In this document: positions 1-10,715 of the stretch, piece after piece
Numbering within the stretch: position 1 is the stretch's first letter
Layout: the number at the start of each line of letters is the position of its first letter
NCBI GenBank assembly: GCA_039707465.1
Contig: CM077644.1
Coordinates: forward strand, 83,131,875 to 83,195,874
Length of the DNA: 64,000 nucleotides
DNA from: Rhabdophis nuchalis
Taxonomy: Eukaryota > Chordata > Lepidosauria > Squamata > Natricidae
Direction of reading: 5' to 3'
The notes under the pieces: model-generated
Told to the model about the DNA's origin: nothing
Database searches by the model: none
Seen by the model: the letters and a program-made list of their open reading frames with translations, nothing else
Program-made: the position numbers and the translations under genes

Positions 1-872
1 TATAGAGTACTCCTGGGGGCTGGGGTAAGGTGACCAGATTTTAAGTTTACTAAAGCGGAACACCATCAATGAGGGGGGGGGCACGGGCAGGAAGAGGTGG
101 CCAGAGCGGGCTGGTGGGCAGGCAGAAGGGGAGGGCTGGCGAGGGAGGAGCCAGGCAGGCGGCAGGCGGCAAGCGGCGGCGGAGAGCTGAACTTTGCACC
201 GCTGTCACCGCCACGATGCGCTGAAAGCGGCCGGCCGGGAGCCCCACTGCCACCTGCCCGTCCCGCCATGGGCGCCCAGGATGAGCCGGGTGGGGAGCCA
301 GCAGCGGTGGGGCTCCCGGCTGGCCGCTTTCAGCGCATCGCGGCAGCGGCGCAAAGTTCAGGGCCACACGGGCTCCGGCTGGAGCCCCGCCGCACACAGC
401 TCTCCTCCTCCTCCGCTGCCTGCTGCCTGCCTGGCTCCTCCCTCGCCGGCCCTCCCCTTCCGCCTGCCCGCCAGCCTGCTCCGGCCGCCTCTTCCTGCCC
501 ACACCTCTGAGCATGTGCAGAGCGCCCGCTGCCCGCCTGCCCCCCGCTGCTGCCCCAGGCAAAAATCGGGACATTTTTAAGAGGCCATAGGATGCGGGAC
601 AAATTCTTGAAAAGCAGAACTGTCCTGCCAAAAGCAGGACGTCTGGTCACCTTAGGCTGGAGAAAATTGAGCAAAAAATGGCTCATTTTTCACTTATTTC
701 TGCCCTCCCCAGCCCCCAGGAGCTCTCTGAAAGCTTCCTACAGGCTCTGCATGGGCATTTTGGTGAAGGGGGTGGGGTTTCGTGCTGTATTCAGTGTATA
801 AGATGCACCCAAATTTTCAGCCTCTTTTTTGAGAGAAAAGGTGCGTCTTATATTCCAAAAAATAGGGTATTT
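1..872. repeat. Host repeat interrupted by the foldback element
   Basis: Bases 1-25 and 655-872 read as one continuous older repeat once the 26-654 insertion and one copy of its target duplication are removed. Its right part contains a short inverted pair, AAGATGCACC at 800-809 and GGTGCGTCTT at 840-849, followed by an AT-rich end near 860-872. This suggests an old DNA transposon or MITE, but its left end is outside the window. The family was not identified with certainty. Confidence 0.4.
26..654. mobile_element. Foldback non-autonomous hAT-like DNA transposon
   Basis: The ends are exact 13-bp inverted repeats: TAAGGTGACCAGA at 26-38 and its complement at 642-654. Flanking 8-bp sequences GGCTGGGG (18-25) and GGCTGGAG (655-662) match at 7 of 8 positions, which fits a hAT target duplication. 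The interior is very GC-rich and forms a large inverted repeat: about 81-264 pairs with about 305-507. The right arm carries roughly 40 extra bases near 365-405. Ala/Pro/Arg-rich open frames on both strands here are by-products of base composition; no transposase motif is seen. A partial relative lies at 40988-41095. Superfamily is inferred from end structure and duplication length. Confidence 0.72.
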
Positions 873-1694
873 TACTGGATGTCACTGAACTACCACAGGG
901 TTCAAACAATGAAATATACCAACAGATTGGAATTCTACTACTAAAATGTAAAGGTTTCATAGTAAGAAAAATGCTAGAGTACGAAATACTTCTGGGTGAA
1001 ACATATTTGGTTTAAATTTCAGACAGCCATCAAGCGCACCTTGTTTAACCAAGATGTCTGATTTGTAAAGTGGAACATAAGAAATAGAGCAAAATGTATG
1101 CTGATTTACTGCAGGCAGGAATAATGGCTGCAAAGCACTTTTCAGTACTATAGCAGAAAAGCTATGTTGTGAACATTGTACTTAATATGAGCAATGAACA
1201 ATGAAAATAGGTCATTGTCAGATTGCTGCCACCTGAATACTTCAGTGTGAAAAATGCAAACATTTAAATATCTCCCAGGGCAAAAATATCTTTATTCCAG
1301 ACACTCTGGAGGCAGTCCTCTAAGGTCTTTTGTAGAAAATTAAAGATTTTTGAATTGAGACTGTGGGTAATAAAAAGGGAAATTGCCCTAAACCATTAAT
1401 AGCCTTTTTTATGCTAACCAATTGGTCTATGGAGATCAGAAAATGCTGAAATAAAAGTTGCACAAAATGTCATTAAACCATATGATTTAATACTGTCATC
1501 TATTATATAGGTTGCCAAGTATTAAAAAATATAGCAGTTCATGTTGCTACAATGAAACTGGATTCACACAATGCATTAACGATGTTTTGCGTAATGGTAT
1601 TTTTAACCCACAATGGGAGGGTCCCTAATTATCTTAGGATGTTAGAGCCTGGCATAGAAAAGGGAACAGAATGAAGGAGGGGAGGAGGTGTTTC

Positions 1695-1752
1695 ACAATC
1701 TTGACAACTTTAAGATATGTGGACTTCAATTCCCAGAATTCCGCAGCACACT
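1695..1752. mobile_element. Half copy of palindromic MITE
   Basis: The stretch containing GGACTTCAATTCCCAGAATTCC matches one arm of the perfect palindromic element at 56100-56234 with a few substitutions. Only one arm is present, so this is an eroded or truncated copy. Confidence 0.6.
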
Positions 1753-3096
1753 GAATCAGGAAAAAACGTTTGAAGGAAATAGCTGAATATCAATAAAGAA
1801 TGGAAATAACCAAAAGCCAAAGTTAAGGAGGTCTATTGGGCAAGGAGGTCTTCCTGAACAGATTTGTCAATGCTAAAAAAGCTCACCTACAAGTATTTAG
1901 TGACTTTGAAGCAACTAAAAGTCTTTTCTTTTTTGAATCCTCAACAGAGCAAATTAGACTAATATCAAGTAATAACAGAACAGAGAGGTTTGCTTAATGT
2001 CAATTAACCAATGACATTGCTTAGGGAAATGAACAGCAAGCAACCATAGCAAAAAAGCTAATTTTAATGCCATTCATTGAACTGGTAACTCATTCTTTTA
2101 AATAAAATTAGCTTATGATAATTTGATTTAATATTAAGATAAAACTGTTTGAATGCATCATGTGCAGGCCAACCTTCATCTACTATGGAAAAAGATTTGC
2201 ATCAGAAGCGGTTGGTGGAAGTAAAAAATTAAGGTGAAGGAACACAGGCACAGTTTACAAAGAGATTATAAATATTTTATTTACAGAGACTGCAGATGGA
2301 ATCATTCTCCACTGAGTAGATCTCCATATGTGATTTAATGCCTTGGATCAATATTTAAAAAGGACCTTGAAATATGAAAAACAACAATGGGCATTTGGTT
2401 TTAGACCAAAAAAATAAGAAATTTGGCTTGAAAACTCAGCAGAAGACAAAAATTGGTTTTGACCCTTGCCTCGTGACAAACCAAACAATTCAGTTCACCA
2501 ATGCCTACTTCACTAAGAACAAATTAATAATATCCAAACCATGCCATCAAATAAATTCTACACAGTTGAATGCCAGCTCTATTTGACTTCCTTTTTAAAT
2601 GGAAGAAGAAAAGCAAAATGTAATATGTTATATCTTCTTTTAAGATTTTCATTGGTAAGAAAGTTTGTGCTGGTTCTCTGCATTGTCACATGCAATCTAA
2701 ACACTTAAGAGTTGCTTCTAAGATGAGGCTGTCCAGATGCTTGCAAACATAAACAGATTTTTATAGTCTATTTTTGCTTCATTTAAATTAATCAGAATAA
2801 CCTTGGATTTTAAACCCTTGGCTTGCTAAGCAAGTTGTAATAATTGGTTCATATAGAAAACTCATCGTATGGGCTTTTTACAAATCTTGCTGAACAAAAA
2901 ACAAAACTACAACATTATGAGTTAGTATTATGGGAATCAACCTATATATCTTGCAATGTAATAGGAACTAAATACTAACAGTCTGTGGTGTGACCCATGA
3001 TGGTTTAGCAGTGGTCATGCCATCTGCTCAAAAGCTCTTCTCTCTGTCTGCAATCACAGAAAGAACCACAGGGAGAACAATACTTTAAAAAAAGTT

Positions 3097-3147
3097 AATG
3101 TCTACAATAACACTCAAAAATTACAATACAATGTCTACAATAACACT
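3097..3147. repeat. Short direct repeat, 33-bp period
   Basis: The 18-base string AATGTCTACAATAACACT occurs at 3097-3114 and again at 3130-3147, an exact local duplication. Confidence 0.8.
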
Positions 3148-3230
3148 TGGAGTTTAGGCAATACATTTGCTGCTACTTTTAATGATAGAGCTCAGAAAAT
3201 TCAACAATTACTAATTATTTTGAAGTAAAA

Positions 3231-3313
3231 AAATTTGAAATAATAATTTTGAATAGATATAGGTATAAATTTGTATAAATAGGTATAAATTTGAAATAAT
3301 AATTTTGAATAGA
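3231..3313. repeat. 27-bp direct repeat, 56-bp period
   Basis: The 27-base segment at 3231-3257 (beginning AAATTTGAAATAATAATTTT) is repeated exactly at 3287-3313, with GTATAAAT-rich spacer repeats between. Confidence 0.8.
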
Positions 3314-3388
3314 ACTATAATAACACAGACGACCATTAAATGAAATCAGCAGTATGTTATCTTACTTGTTTCACATAATTACTTGTGT

Positions 3389-3908
3389 AAAGTTAAAGCT
3401 AAAAGTTCCCCTCTTATATATATGCTAGTTGTTCCTGATTTTAGGTGACGGTGCTCATCTCCATTTCAAAGCCGAAGAGCCAGTGCTGTCCGAAGACGTC
3501 TCTGTGGCCACATGGGTGGCATGACTAAATGCCAAAGGTGCATGTAATGCTGTTACCTTCCCACCAGTGGTGGGTTTCAAATTTTTTTTACTACCGGTTC
3601 TGTGGGTGTGGCTTTGTGGGCATGGCAGTGGAAGGATATTGCAAAATCCCCTCCCCACTCTCAAAATTTCCGCTACCGGCTCTCCAGAACCTGTCAGAAC
3701 TGGCTGAATACCACCTCTGCTTCCCACCGAAGGTGATTCCTATTTTTCTACTTGCATTTTTACGTGCGTTCAAACTGTTAGGTTGGCAAAAGCTGGGACA
3801 AATAATGGGAGCTCACTCCGTTATGCGACACTAGAGATTCAAACCACCAAACTGCCAACCTTTCTAATCGGCAAGCTTAGCTTCTTAGCCACTGAACCAC
3901 CGTGACCC
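3389..3908 (-). mobile_element. tRNA-derived SINE, split by a hAT insertion
   Basis: On the minus strand the element starts with a tRNA-like head (A-box-like near 3885-3905, B-box-like near 3835-3845) and ends in a TTTAACTTTAC-type tail at the left. Flanks AATTACTTGTGT (3377-3388) and AATTACTTATGT (3909-3920) are a 12-bp target duplication with one mismatch. A 155-bp hAT element (3565-3719) interrupts it. Sister copies lie at 5511-5856, 10061-10392 and 12435-12780. Confidence 0.8.
3565..3719. mobile_element. Short non-autonomous hAT element inside a SINE
   Basis: The ends are imperfect inverted repeats beginning CAGTGGTGGG and finishing ACCACCTCTG. The 8 bases CTTCCCAC occur immediately before (3557-3564) and after (3720-3727), a perfect 8-bp target duplication. 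The element has no coding capacity. Longer relatives are at 33846-34135 and 42892-43199. Confidence 0.85.
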
Positions 3909-3920
3909 AATTACTTATGT

Positions 3921-5498
3921 ACTTCTTACCAAATCTTGTTTTCTAATATGTAAATATAAAGTCTGCTTACAAACTAAACTGATACCAGTTGCTTTGCTTT
4001 CAAAAATTTGCTCAGTTTTCAACACAATATTCGTCAGGCACCTACTATAATTGGAAATTGTACTACTTTGAATTAAAATAACAGAGAAAGCTAATAAAAA
4101 TACTTCTTTAAAATGCTTACTAAAGATTTTTCAGAACAAGAAACAAGTACAGATGTTGATATGGAAAATTACAGTATGCTGTTGTCGACCAGATGTCCTT
4201 ATTCCCAAATGCCCTAATTGTTCCCAAAGTATTCCTAAATGCTATAATTATTGCACAGAATGTTCACATTGTGGAACTCTGGATCTCTCTCCTTTTCCGT
4301 GTGTATTATCTGAAAAATATGGTTCATGTGGAGGTAAAAATATAACAATATAATAATGATTCACGAACTGAATCTGTTCTCTGAGAGAAACAGCAAATTG
4401 TAGATATGATCAAAGTAACATTTTCTCACTTCAGTGTCTTTTATTTTTATTTTCTTTATTTATTCATTAAATTTATAGCCTGACTTTCATCTAAGGGAAA
4501 GGTACAGACCCCTTCTAATTTTTCCTGACAGCAACAAATGAGTTGGGCTAGGATGAGAGGCAGTGACTGATTGTAAACCATTCAGTGAGATACCATGGCT
4601 GAGAATGGGTTATTTTGATCTGGCCATCTCCAGTCCTAATTTGTCCCTTAATTGTTACTCTATCCTGGTTTGATCTGCATTAGTGAAAAAAAATTGCTGT
4701 ATGAATGACTGGACATTATGGTAAAAAAATGTCTAGGGCAGGTTGGTCTGTGGCATTTTAATTACAAAACCAATCCATCTGATTAAATATATTAAATACT
4801 TCTGAGCGTTGGCCCATGTACAAATACAGAAACTATTTATAGATCTGAACTTCACCAGCCACAAGCAATTCTTAAATCAAAGCTCCTATGAAATACCGTG
4901 CTACTTATACCAGATGGAAAATAATTTGAGTGTAGCATTCAACTTTGCAACTATTGTACACCTACCAAGATTCCCAGAGTAAGATATGTTCTTATATGTG
5001 ACCAAGAAGCTAAGGGATTCTGCTAAAGAAAAAAAAACGTAGAAAATGAAAGAGAAGGAAAGAAAATGTGCTCATTTTGATAAATGATTTATAATTTGTT
5101 TTTCTAATGATGATAACCCGAGTAAGTCTGCCTGTAATGTTATCTTTGTCAGGGTAGAAAACAAAGACATTAGGGAAAAAAGTATAGTGGAGAAGATAAA
5201 CCTAACAAATGAAATGTCTTTTCCTTCGTCTTTTAGACATAGCCAGGCCATCCCTTTGCCTAATCCCAAAGTGACCCACCCTGCCCCTTGATGAAGCACC
5301 TCTGCAATCCCATCAGACCAAAAAATAGATGACTCATCATAAACTCCAAAAACCTAGTCAAGGACAGCCCTAACAAAGGTGTTGCAAACCTAGAGAAACC
5401 CCCAGATTCCATCTTTCATCAGCTAAGGATCTCAACATTCCATCTCCTTTACTTTCTCAGTTCTGCTGCCCTCCTGAAAGGCCAAAGTTATATACCCC
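3921..5498. other. No recognised gene apart from a possible exon
   Basis: This interval is AT-rich with no clear repeat match. The possible zinc-ribbon exon at 4135-4333 is described separately. The stretch 5260-5498 is less AT-rich and may be part of an unrecognised repeat. Confidence 0.4.
4135..4333 (+). other. Possible zinc-ribbon-like exon (unidentified)
   Basis: After a plausible splice acceptor (TTTTTCAG, ending 4134) the frame stays open to 4333, where GAG/GTAAAA is a good donor. The predicted peptide contains CPNC, ten residues, then CTECSHCG, and another Cys downstream. This resembles the paired-Cys layout of zinc-ribbon domains. An alternative acceptor is at 4172. The same frame continues to a stop at 4351-4353, so it could also be a chance frame. 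A second frame is open only as far as about 4216. I do not recognise a specific protein, and no neighbouring exon was found. Exon status is an inference. Confidence 0.22.
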
Positions 5499-5510
5499 TG
5501 CCCTAAATAA

Positions 5511-5856
5511 AGGTAAAGGTTCTCTTGCACATGTGTTAGTCATTTCCAACTCTAGGGGGCAGTGCTCATCTCTGTTTCAAAGCTGAAGAGCCAGCACTGT
5601 CTGAAGATGTCTCCGTGGTCATGTGGCCGGCTTGACTAAATGCCAAAGGTGCACAAAACACTGTTACCTTCTCACCAAAGGTGGTTTCTATTTTTCTACT
5701 TCCATTTTTACATTGCCTTCAAACTGCTTTGTTGGCAGAAGCTGGGACAAATAACGGGAGCTCGTTTCGTTATGTGGCTCTAGGGATTCGAACTGCCGAA
5801 CTGCTGACCTTTCTAATCAACAAGCTCAGCATCTTAGCCACTGAGCCACCCTTTTT
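5511..5856 (-). mobile_element. tRNA-derived SINE, full length
   Basis: This is the cleanest copy of the family. A 12-bp target duplication, TGCCCTAAATAA, flanks it at 5499-5510 and 5857-5868. The tRNA-like head is at the right end on the minus strand (GGCTCAGTGGCTAAGATGCT, then B-box-like sequence near 5783-5795), and the GTAAAGGT-type tail is at the left. The open frame at 5681-5986 is a by-product of the SINE. Confidence 0.88.
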
Positions 5857-5868
5857 TGCCCTAAATAA

Positions 5869-8800
5869 TAACATTCAAATAAGAAAAAAAAGGGAAGGTG
5901 CTGTGGTTTCAAGTTATAATTTCAACCTTGCAACCGGAATTCGATATGAAAACAAACTGGAAGCTTATTCAGAGATTTGTGATTAATGTGAAAGATGTGA
6001 TTGACTAAACAATTTCTGAACAGATTGGGGGCATAAGCTGTTACTGATCTAATAAGCACTTTCCATAAGCTATTTCACCTTCTTTGTTTGCTCTCATTCA
6101 TATTAAAGTCTACACATCAAAACTGATTGGCATTTTGGCTGTACATGAACCCTGTTAATTTAGGATGTCCATCCATATAATATGCCTTATATGTTAAGAT
6201 AACAAGTAGTGACAACATGGCTGGGTTTCACTGTAAGTTGTTAAAAATGATGTGCCAAATTTATGATTTTGGTTCTTTGCCAGAGCTATCCTTATCTTGC
6301 TTAAATGATAAATAAAAACTGTTTTTCCAGATTTAAGTACTGCTCTGTGGTGATAATTTATTATATGAAGCTGAAGAAGCAGGAATCACTCTTCTTCATA
6401 TCAAGGAAAACATTTATCTAGGTGAACAACTGCAATCCTGTGCCGTAAGAGAATGCAGCTGATGATATAACATGAAGAGAGCAAGGTTGAATTTCATTTC
6501 TCTAAAAAAGTTCCTTTGTACATTTTTATAAAGACTGAATTTATGTAGATAAAATCTGCAATGGATAAGGTGAAGCAGAATTTTTTTGGGGGAAATGAAG
6601 TAGAGATTTGTTTCTTTAAATGAAAAAGTAGTAAGTGAAATATTGATACAAACATTCTGAAAGACCATCCATCCTGCTCAATCTGATTGAAAAATGTAAC
6701 TGTTAAATAATATTAACTAATTAATATTTAGGGATAAAATATTTAATATTTTAAAATAAAAAATTATTTACAGATTATTTAATTAATGAATATTTAGGGA
6801 TTAGGTTGTTTCTATTGGAGCAAATTTAGGCCAAATGTGAAGCTGCAATTGTGAAAGGAATGTTAATTTGTTCTGCTTTTTGTCTCTTTCTATATAGTGA
6901 AGCAATAAAAAATAATAATTGAGTCTTGATCTATAATATATTGTTTAGACTAAAAAGGGTTTGGATAGTTTGTGATTCAGAGTATTTGTAGAATCCAACA
7001 TTTATCTATCTATGTGAATTGGACCATCACATTACAACATGTTTGTTTCATGTAGCATGTTTTTCTTAGGTTCTGATGTTCTTACAACTGCTGCAATCAG
7101 TGAAATTGAAGATTTTGATTCCTTCGTGATGTTTGAAGATATTTGTCATATCTGCTATATGATCTTTTAATGTATACCTTTGGATGAAAGTCTCAATTCC
7201 ATATTCCGAAGGAACCTGAAACCAATCACTATCCCTAACTCATATTTCTAGGACTCACAAAATGCTCAGAAGATATTATGGTGAACATATCACCAATAGG
7301 GAATTTTCACACTCTCTGTTGATTATCTCCTCTCATGCCAGCATTAGTGGTAGATGCGATGTGCAATATTTCTTGATACTTAGCTAAATGTGTTTGCATG
7401 AATGTTGTCATGCTATCCTCTGACTTACAAACAAGTAGAACCTTACTCATACAAATTGTGAGCCCCAGGATTTGGAAAGCAGAAACCAACTCAGAGAAGT
7501 TAGCTGATGGAACTCCTAGTTGTGAATGTTTAAAAATATGCCAGAAACTATGAATTGCTGAGCAGAGGTCTGTATGGCTTCATGAGAAAAAGAAGTGCCA
7601 ACACCCTTAATTGGGCCACATAAATCCCAGCCTATATAGCAACAACTGGAGCAGTAGCTCCCTGTTGGAAACAATCACATCAAACTTTAGTCCATGGTTT
7701 CATGTCCTTGAATTCTATTTGCTTTAAACCTGTACTGCCTGACTAACTATGCAGTCATTGAAAAATTCCACTTATGTTGGCTTAATCTTACCCATCATCT
7801 GATTTAGCTTTGAACTCTCTTAGCCAAGACTATATACTTCTATAAATATTGCTTGAATGTGTACATGACTACACATAGTAGCTGCCTGCCTGCAAAATTG
7901 CTTGTAACTAGCTCTGTGCATGAGTACTTAGCCTGAAAATAGGACAAATATAGTTGCCATTCATTCTGGATGACAACTAGACACTAGACTGTTTTCCTAT
8001 TATTGATTGGTTTTTATTTGGCTGTCTTGAAGCTAGAGGGATATCCTTTCATACCTGCTGATATCATCATCCTTGATATTATATCCTTGAACAAGGAGAA
8101 TGTAGCTTTACATAAATAACTTCTATTCCTGTGGCAAATAGTGCAAGTTGATATATTTAGATCACTCTTGTGCTTTATGTGTCATTAGTATACAAAGAAT
8201 CTTTTCTCAATCAAGTTTGGCTTTTGGTCTCTTCTGAATCATTGGGACCATAGTCCATAAACTAGACATTACACTTAAATCTGTTTTATAAATTGATTAT
8301 TTATTGATCAGATAAATAGCAACAATCAGCAATAAATAGATACCAATTACTTTGGCTCTTTTGGTATCAGCTCAAATCAATGTTGGACAGTTGAAGTATT
8401 GGGGTTTCAGCAATACTACCTTACACCAATATTGACATATTGCTTTTATTTATATTGCTTTTATTTACAGGACTGAATTTGAAGCTTAAAAATAAAGAAC
8501 TTATGATCTATTTAATTTTAGCAGCCGAAATTTGGATGGAATTTATGGTTTTATTGTATTCAACAGCAATAGACCACAATGTCTTATACTTTACATGTAA
8601 GGTAAATTCATATATGTACAGTACCTGTTTCTTTATTTACATTGTAGTAAATAAAGGTTTTTCCCCCTTCATCTTAATCTTATGCAATCTTACCATAGTT
8701 TAATAAAAACAATAAATGAAAAGATACTGTCTTGCTTCATACCATTCAATACTAAATGTGGGAAAAGCAATTGTCTAACATGATTGGTGGAAAAAGGCCA

Positions 8801-9202
8801 TTAGATTTACTTTTACCATGAGCAGAAATAGAAAAAAAATCAAAAGTAAAAAATGGGTTGTGAATAAATGGCTGATCTTTCATTACAGAATCTGTGAGAA
8901 ATACGTGAGAATATTTTTTGTCAGATGTTCAAACCCATCAATATTCTGAAAATATAGACAAGAGAGATTTGTGCATGAAAGAAATGGTGCTGCTTATCTG
9001 CTTTATAAGGAGTTGTAGCAGGTGCTTTTATAATGCCAAGGAAGTATAGACCTTTTATTCCTAGAAGTGAATCACTGAGTAATCACATATCTTAGCTTTT
9101 ATTAGGCCTGCTAAGCACCTCTGAGGAGAAATCAGAGGGACATAAACCTAAAAGTCCATAAAAAGTATTTTCTTCTAAAAATATATTAATTGGTCATGAC
9201 TT
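5869..9202. other. AT-rich DNA without recognised genes
   Basis: No exon, RNA gene or clear repeat was identified with confidence. A partial internal duplication of TAATATTTAGGGAT is seen near 6720-6803. The frame at 8440-8703 follows a good acceptor-like sequence (TTTATTTACAG at about 8460-8470), but its hydrophobic, low-complexity translation suggests chance. Confidence 0.45.
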
Positions 9203-9328
9203 TACAATACAATACAATAGTAGAATTGGAAGGGACCTTGGAGATCTTCTAGTCCAATCCCCTGCCTAGGCAGGAAACTCTATACCATTTCAGATGGCTA
9301 TCCAACATCTTCTTAAAGACTTGCAGTT
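9203..9328 (-). mobile_element. CR1 LINE 3' end, 5'-truncated
   Basis: On the minus strand this matches the terminal part of the other CR1 copies: the end of the ORF2 region near 9290-9328, then the conserved untranslated segment AGGGACCTTGGAGATCTTCT and a tail of ATTGT repeats (about 9203-9220). It is cut at 9328, where the duplicated segment 9331-9524 begins. Confidence 0.8.
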
Positions 9329-9330
9329 AG

Positions 9331-9524
9331 TGACTTTAAACAGTCACTAACCAAACTGTTTTAAGTCAAGGACAACCTGTAGTGGGGGAAAAGTATTTCA
9401 GCCTGGTTTTGTCTGGTATCTTGTTCTCCCTTCCAGATACTCCATGTATACGTTGTTTTCTTATACTGAAAAATGAAGTTCTGATAAAGTAAATATGTCA
9501 ATATTGAAATAGATCTTGATTAAT
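9331..9524. repeat. Inverted duplicate of 14303-14498, copy A
   Basis: This 194-bp segment is nearly identical, on the opposite strand, to 14303-14498; only about 7 differences are visible. It includes the end of a MITE-like repeat (TAAGTCAAGGACAACCTGTA) plus about 150 bases that do not resemble any repeat recognised here. It lies exactly between two CR1 3' ends. Confidence 0.85.
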
Positions 9525-9532
9525 ACAAAGCA

Positions 9533-10060
9533 GAGATGGAAGGGACCTTGGAGGTCATCTAGTCCAACTCCCTGCCTAGGCAGGAAGCCCTATACCATTT
9601 CAGACAAATGGCTATCCAACATCTTCTTAAAGACTTCCAGTGTTGGGGCATTCACAACTTCTGGAGGCAAGCTGTTCCACTGATTAATTGTTCTAACTGT
9701 CAGGAAATTTCTCCTCAGTTCTAAGTTGCTTCTCTCCTTGATTAGTTTCCACCCATTGCTTCTTGTTCTGTCCTCAGGTGCTTTGGAGAATAGTTCGACT
9801 CCCTCTTCTTTGTGGCAGCCTTTGAGATATTGGAACACTGCTATCATGTCTCCCCTGATCCTTCTTTTTATTAAACTAGACATACCCAGTTCCTGCAACC
9901 ATTCTTCATATGTTTTAGTCTCCAGTCCCCTAATCCTCTTTGTTGCTCTTCTCTGCACTCTTTCTAGAGTCTCCATATCATTGTTACATCGTGGTGACCA
10001 AAACTGAATGCAATATTCCAAATGTAGCCTTACCAAGGCATTATAAAGTGGTATTAACAC
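9533..10060 (-). mobile_element. CR1 LINE ORF2 C-terminal end and 3' UTR
   Basis: The minus-strand frame 9590-10060 is 156 codons without a stop. It has typical CR1 ORF2 C-terminal features: LYNALVRLHLEYCIQFW, then ERVQRRATKRIRGLE, GDMIAVFQYLKG and TINQWNSLPPEVV. This is the tail region after the reverse transcriptase domain. The 3' untranslated part (9533-9589) carries the AGGGACCTTGGAGGTCATCT block. The copy is 5'-truncated at 10060, where a SINE begins directly. A closer-to-complete relative is at 34330-35165. Confidence 0.88.
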
Positions 10061-10392
10061 GTCACTAAGACGCTGAGCTTGTCGATCAGAAAGGTCAGCA
10101 GTTTCTCAGTTTGAATCCCTAGCTCCACATAACGGAGTGAGCTCCCGTTACTTGGTCCAGTTTCTGCTAACCTAGTAGTTTGAAAGCATGTAGAAATGCA
10201 AGTAGAAAAATAGGAACCACCTTTGTTCAGAAGATAACAGTGTTCCGTGCTTAGTCATGCAGGCCACATGACTACGGAGATGTCTTTGAACAGCGCTGGC
10301 TCTTGGGTTTTGAAACGGAATTCAGCACCACTCCCTAGAGTTGGGAACAACTAGCACATATGTACGAGGGGAAGCTTTACCTTTACCTTTTA
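10061..10392 (+). mobile_element. tRNA-derived SINE
   Basis: The tRNA-like head is at the left (CTAAGACGCTGAGCTTGTCG, then B-box-like GTTTGAATCCC near 10110). The body and GAAGCTTTACCTTTACC tail follow. It abuts the truncated CR1 end at 10060. It belongs to the same family as 5511-5856, in the opposite orientation. Confidence 0.85.
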
Positions 10393-10499
10393 AAGCAAAT
10401 CTAATAATTGTTTTACAGGCTGCTATTTGGTTTTCTTTGGTTATCTTAAGTAATGGCCTCCCTACATATTGAATACGAAGAGCTATTTGTTTTTGAATC

Positions 10500-10715
10500 A
10501 GTTTTGACACCTGATGACTGCTTGGGCTTGTCTCTGCAGCTTTCATGACAAGATGTTTGGAAGTGGTTTGCCATTGCCTGCTTCCAAGGGCTGAGAACAA
10601 GTGACTGGCACAAGGTGACCCAGCTGCCTTTGTGCCTAAGGCAGGATCAGAACTCAGATTCTCCTGCTTTCTAGCCTTGTACCTTAGCCATGTACCTGCA
10701 TGAAAGGGGCTCTCT
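10500..10715 (-). mobile_element. Second tRNA-derived SINE family, fragment
   Basis: The stretch TTTGCCATTGCCTGCTTCC, then GTGACTGGCACAAGGTGACC, then a minus-strand tRNA-like part ending GGGGCTCTC, is shared with 23205-23285, 28200-28375, 52385-52585 and 56365-56535. On the minus strand the right-hand portion resembles A and B boxes of a tRNA-derived SINE. The family name is not certain. Confidence 0.6.

Larger units (their letters stand above)
873..3388. other. AT-rich DNA without recognised genes
   Basis: No coding exon or clear long repeat was recognised here. The open frame at 2374-2586 has Lys/Asn/Gln-rich content typical of chance frames in AT-rich DNA. Two small internal duplications (3097-3147 and 3231-3313) and half of a MITE (1695-1752) are listed separately. 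Confidence 0.5.

Noticed and set aside
50..686. Long Ala/Pro/Arg-rich open frames on both strands
   Set aside because: They come from the GC-rich foldback element, overlap on both strands and show no domain.
5681..5986. 101-codon plus-strand frame
   Set aside because: It lies mostly within the SINE at 5511-5856, antisense to its tRNA-like head.
8440..8703. Hydrophobic 87-codon frame after an acceptor-like site
   Set aside because: AT-driven Leu/Ile/Phe content, no domain, and no neighbouring exon.
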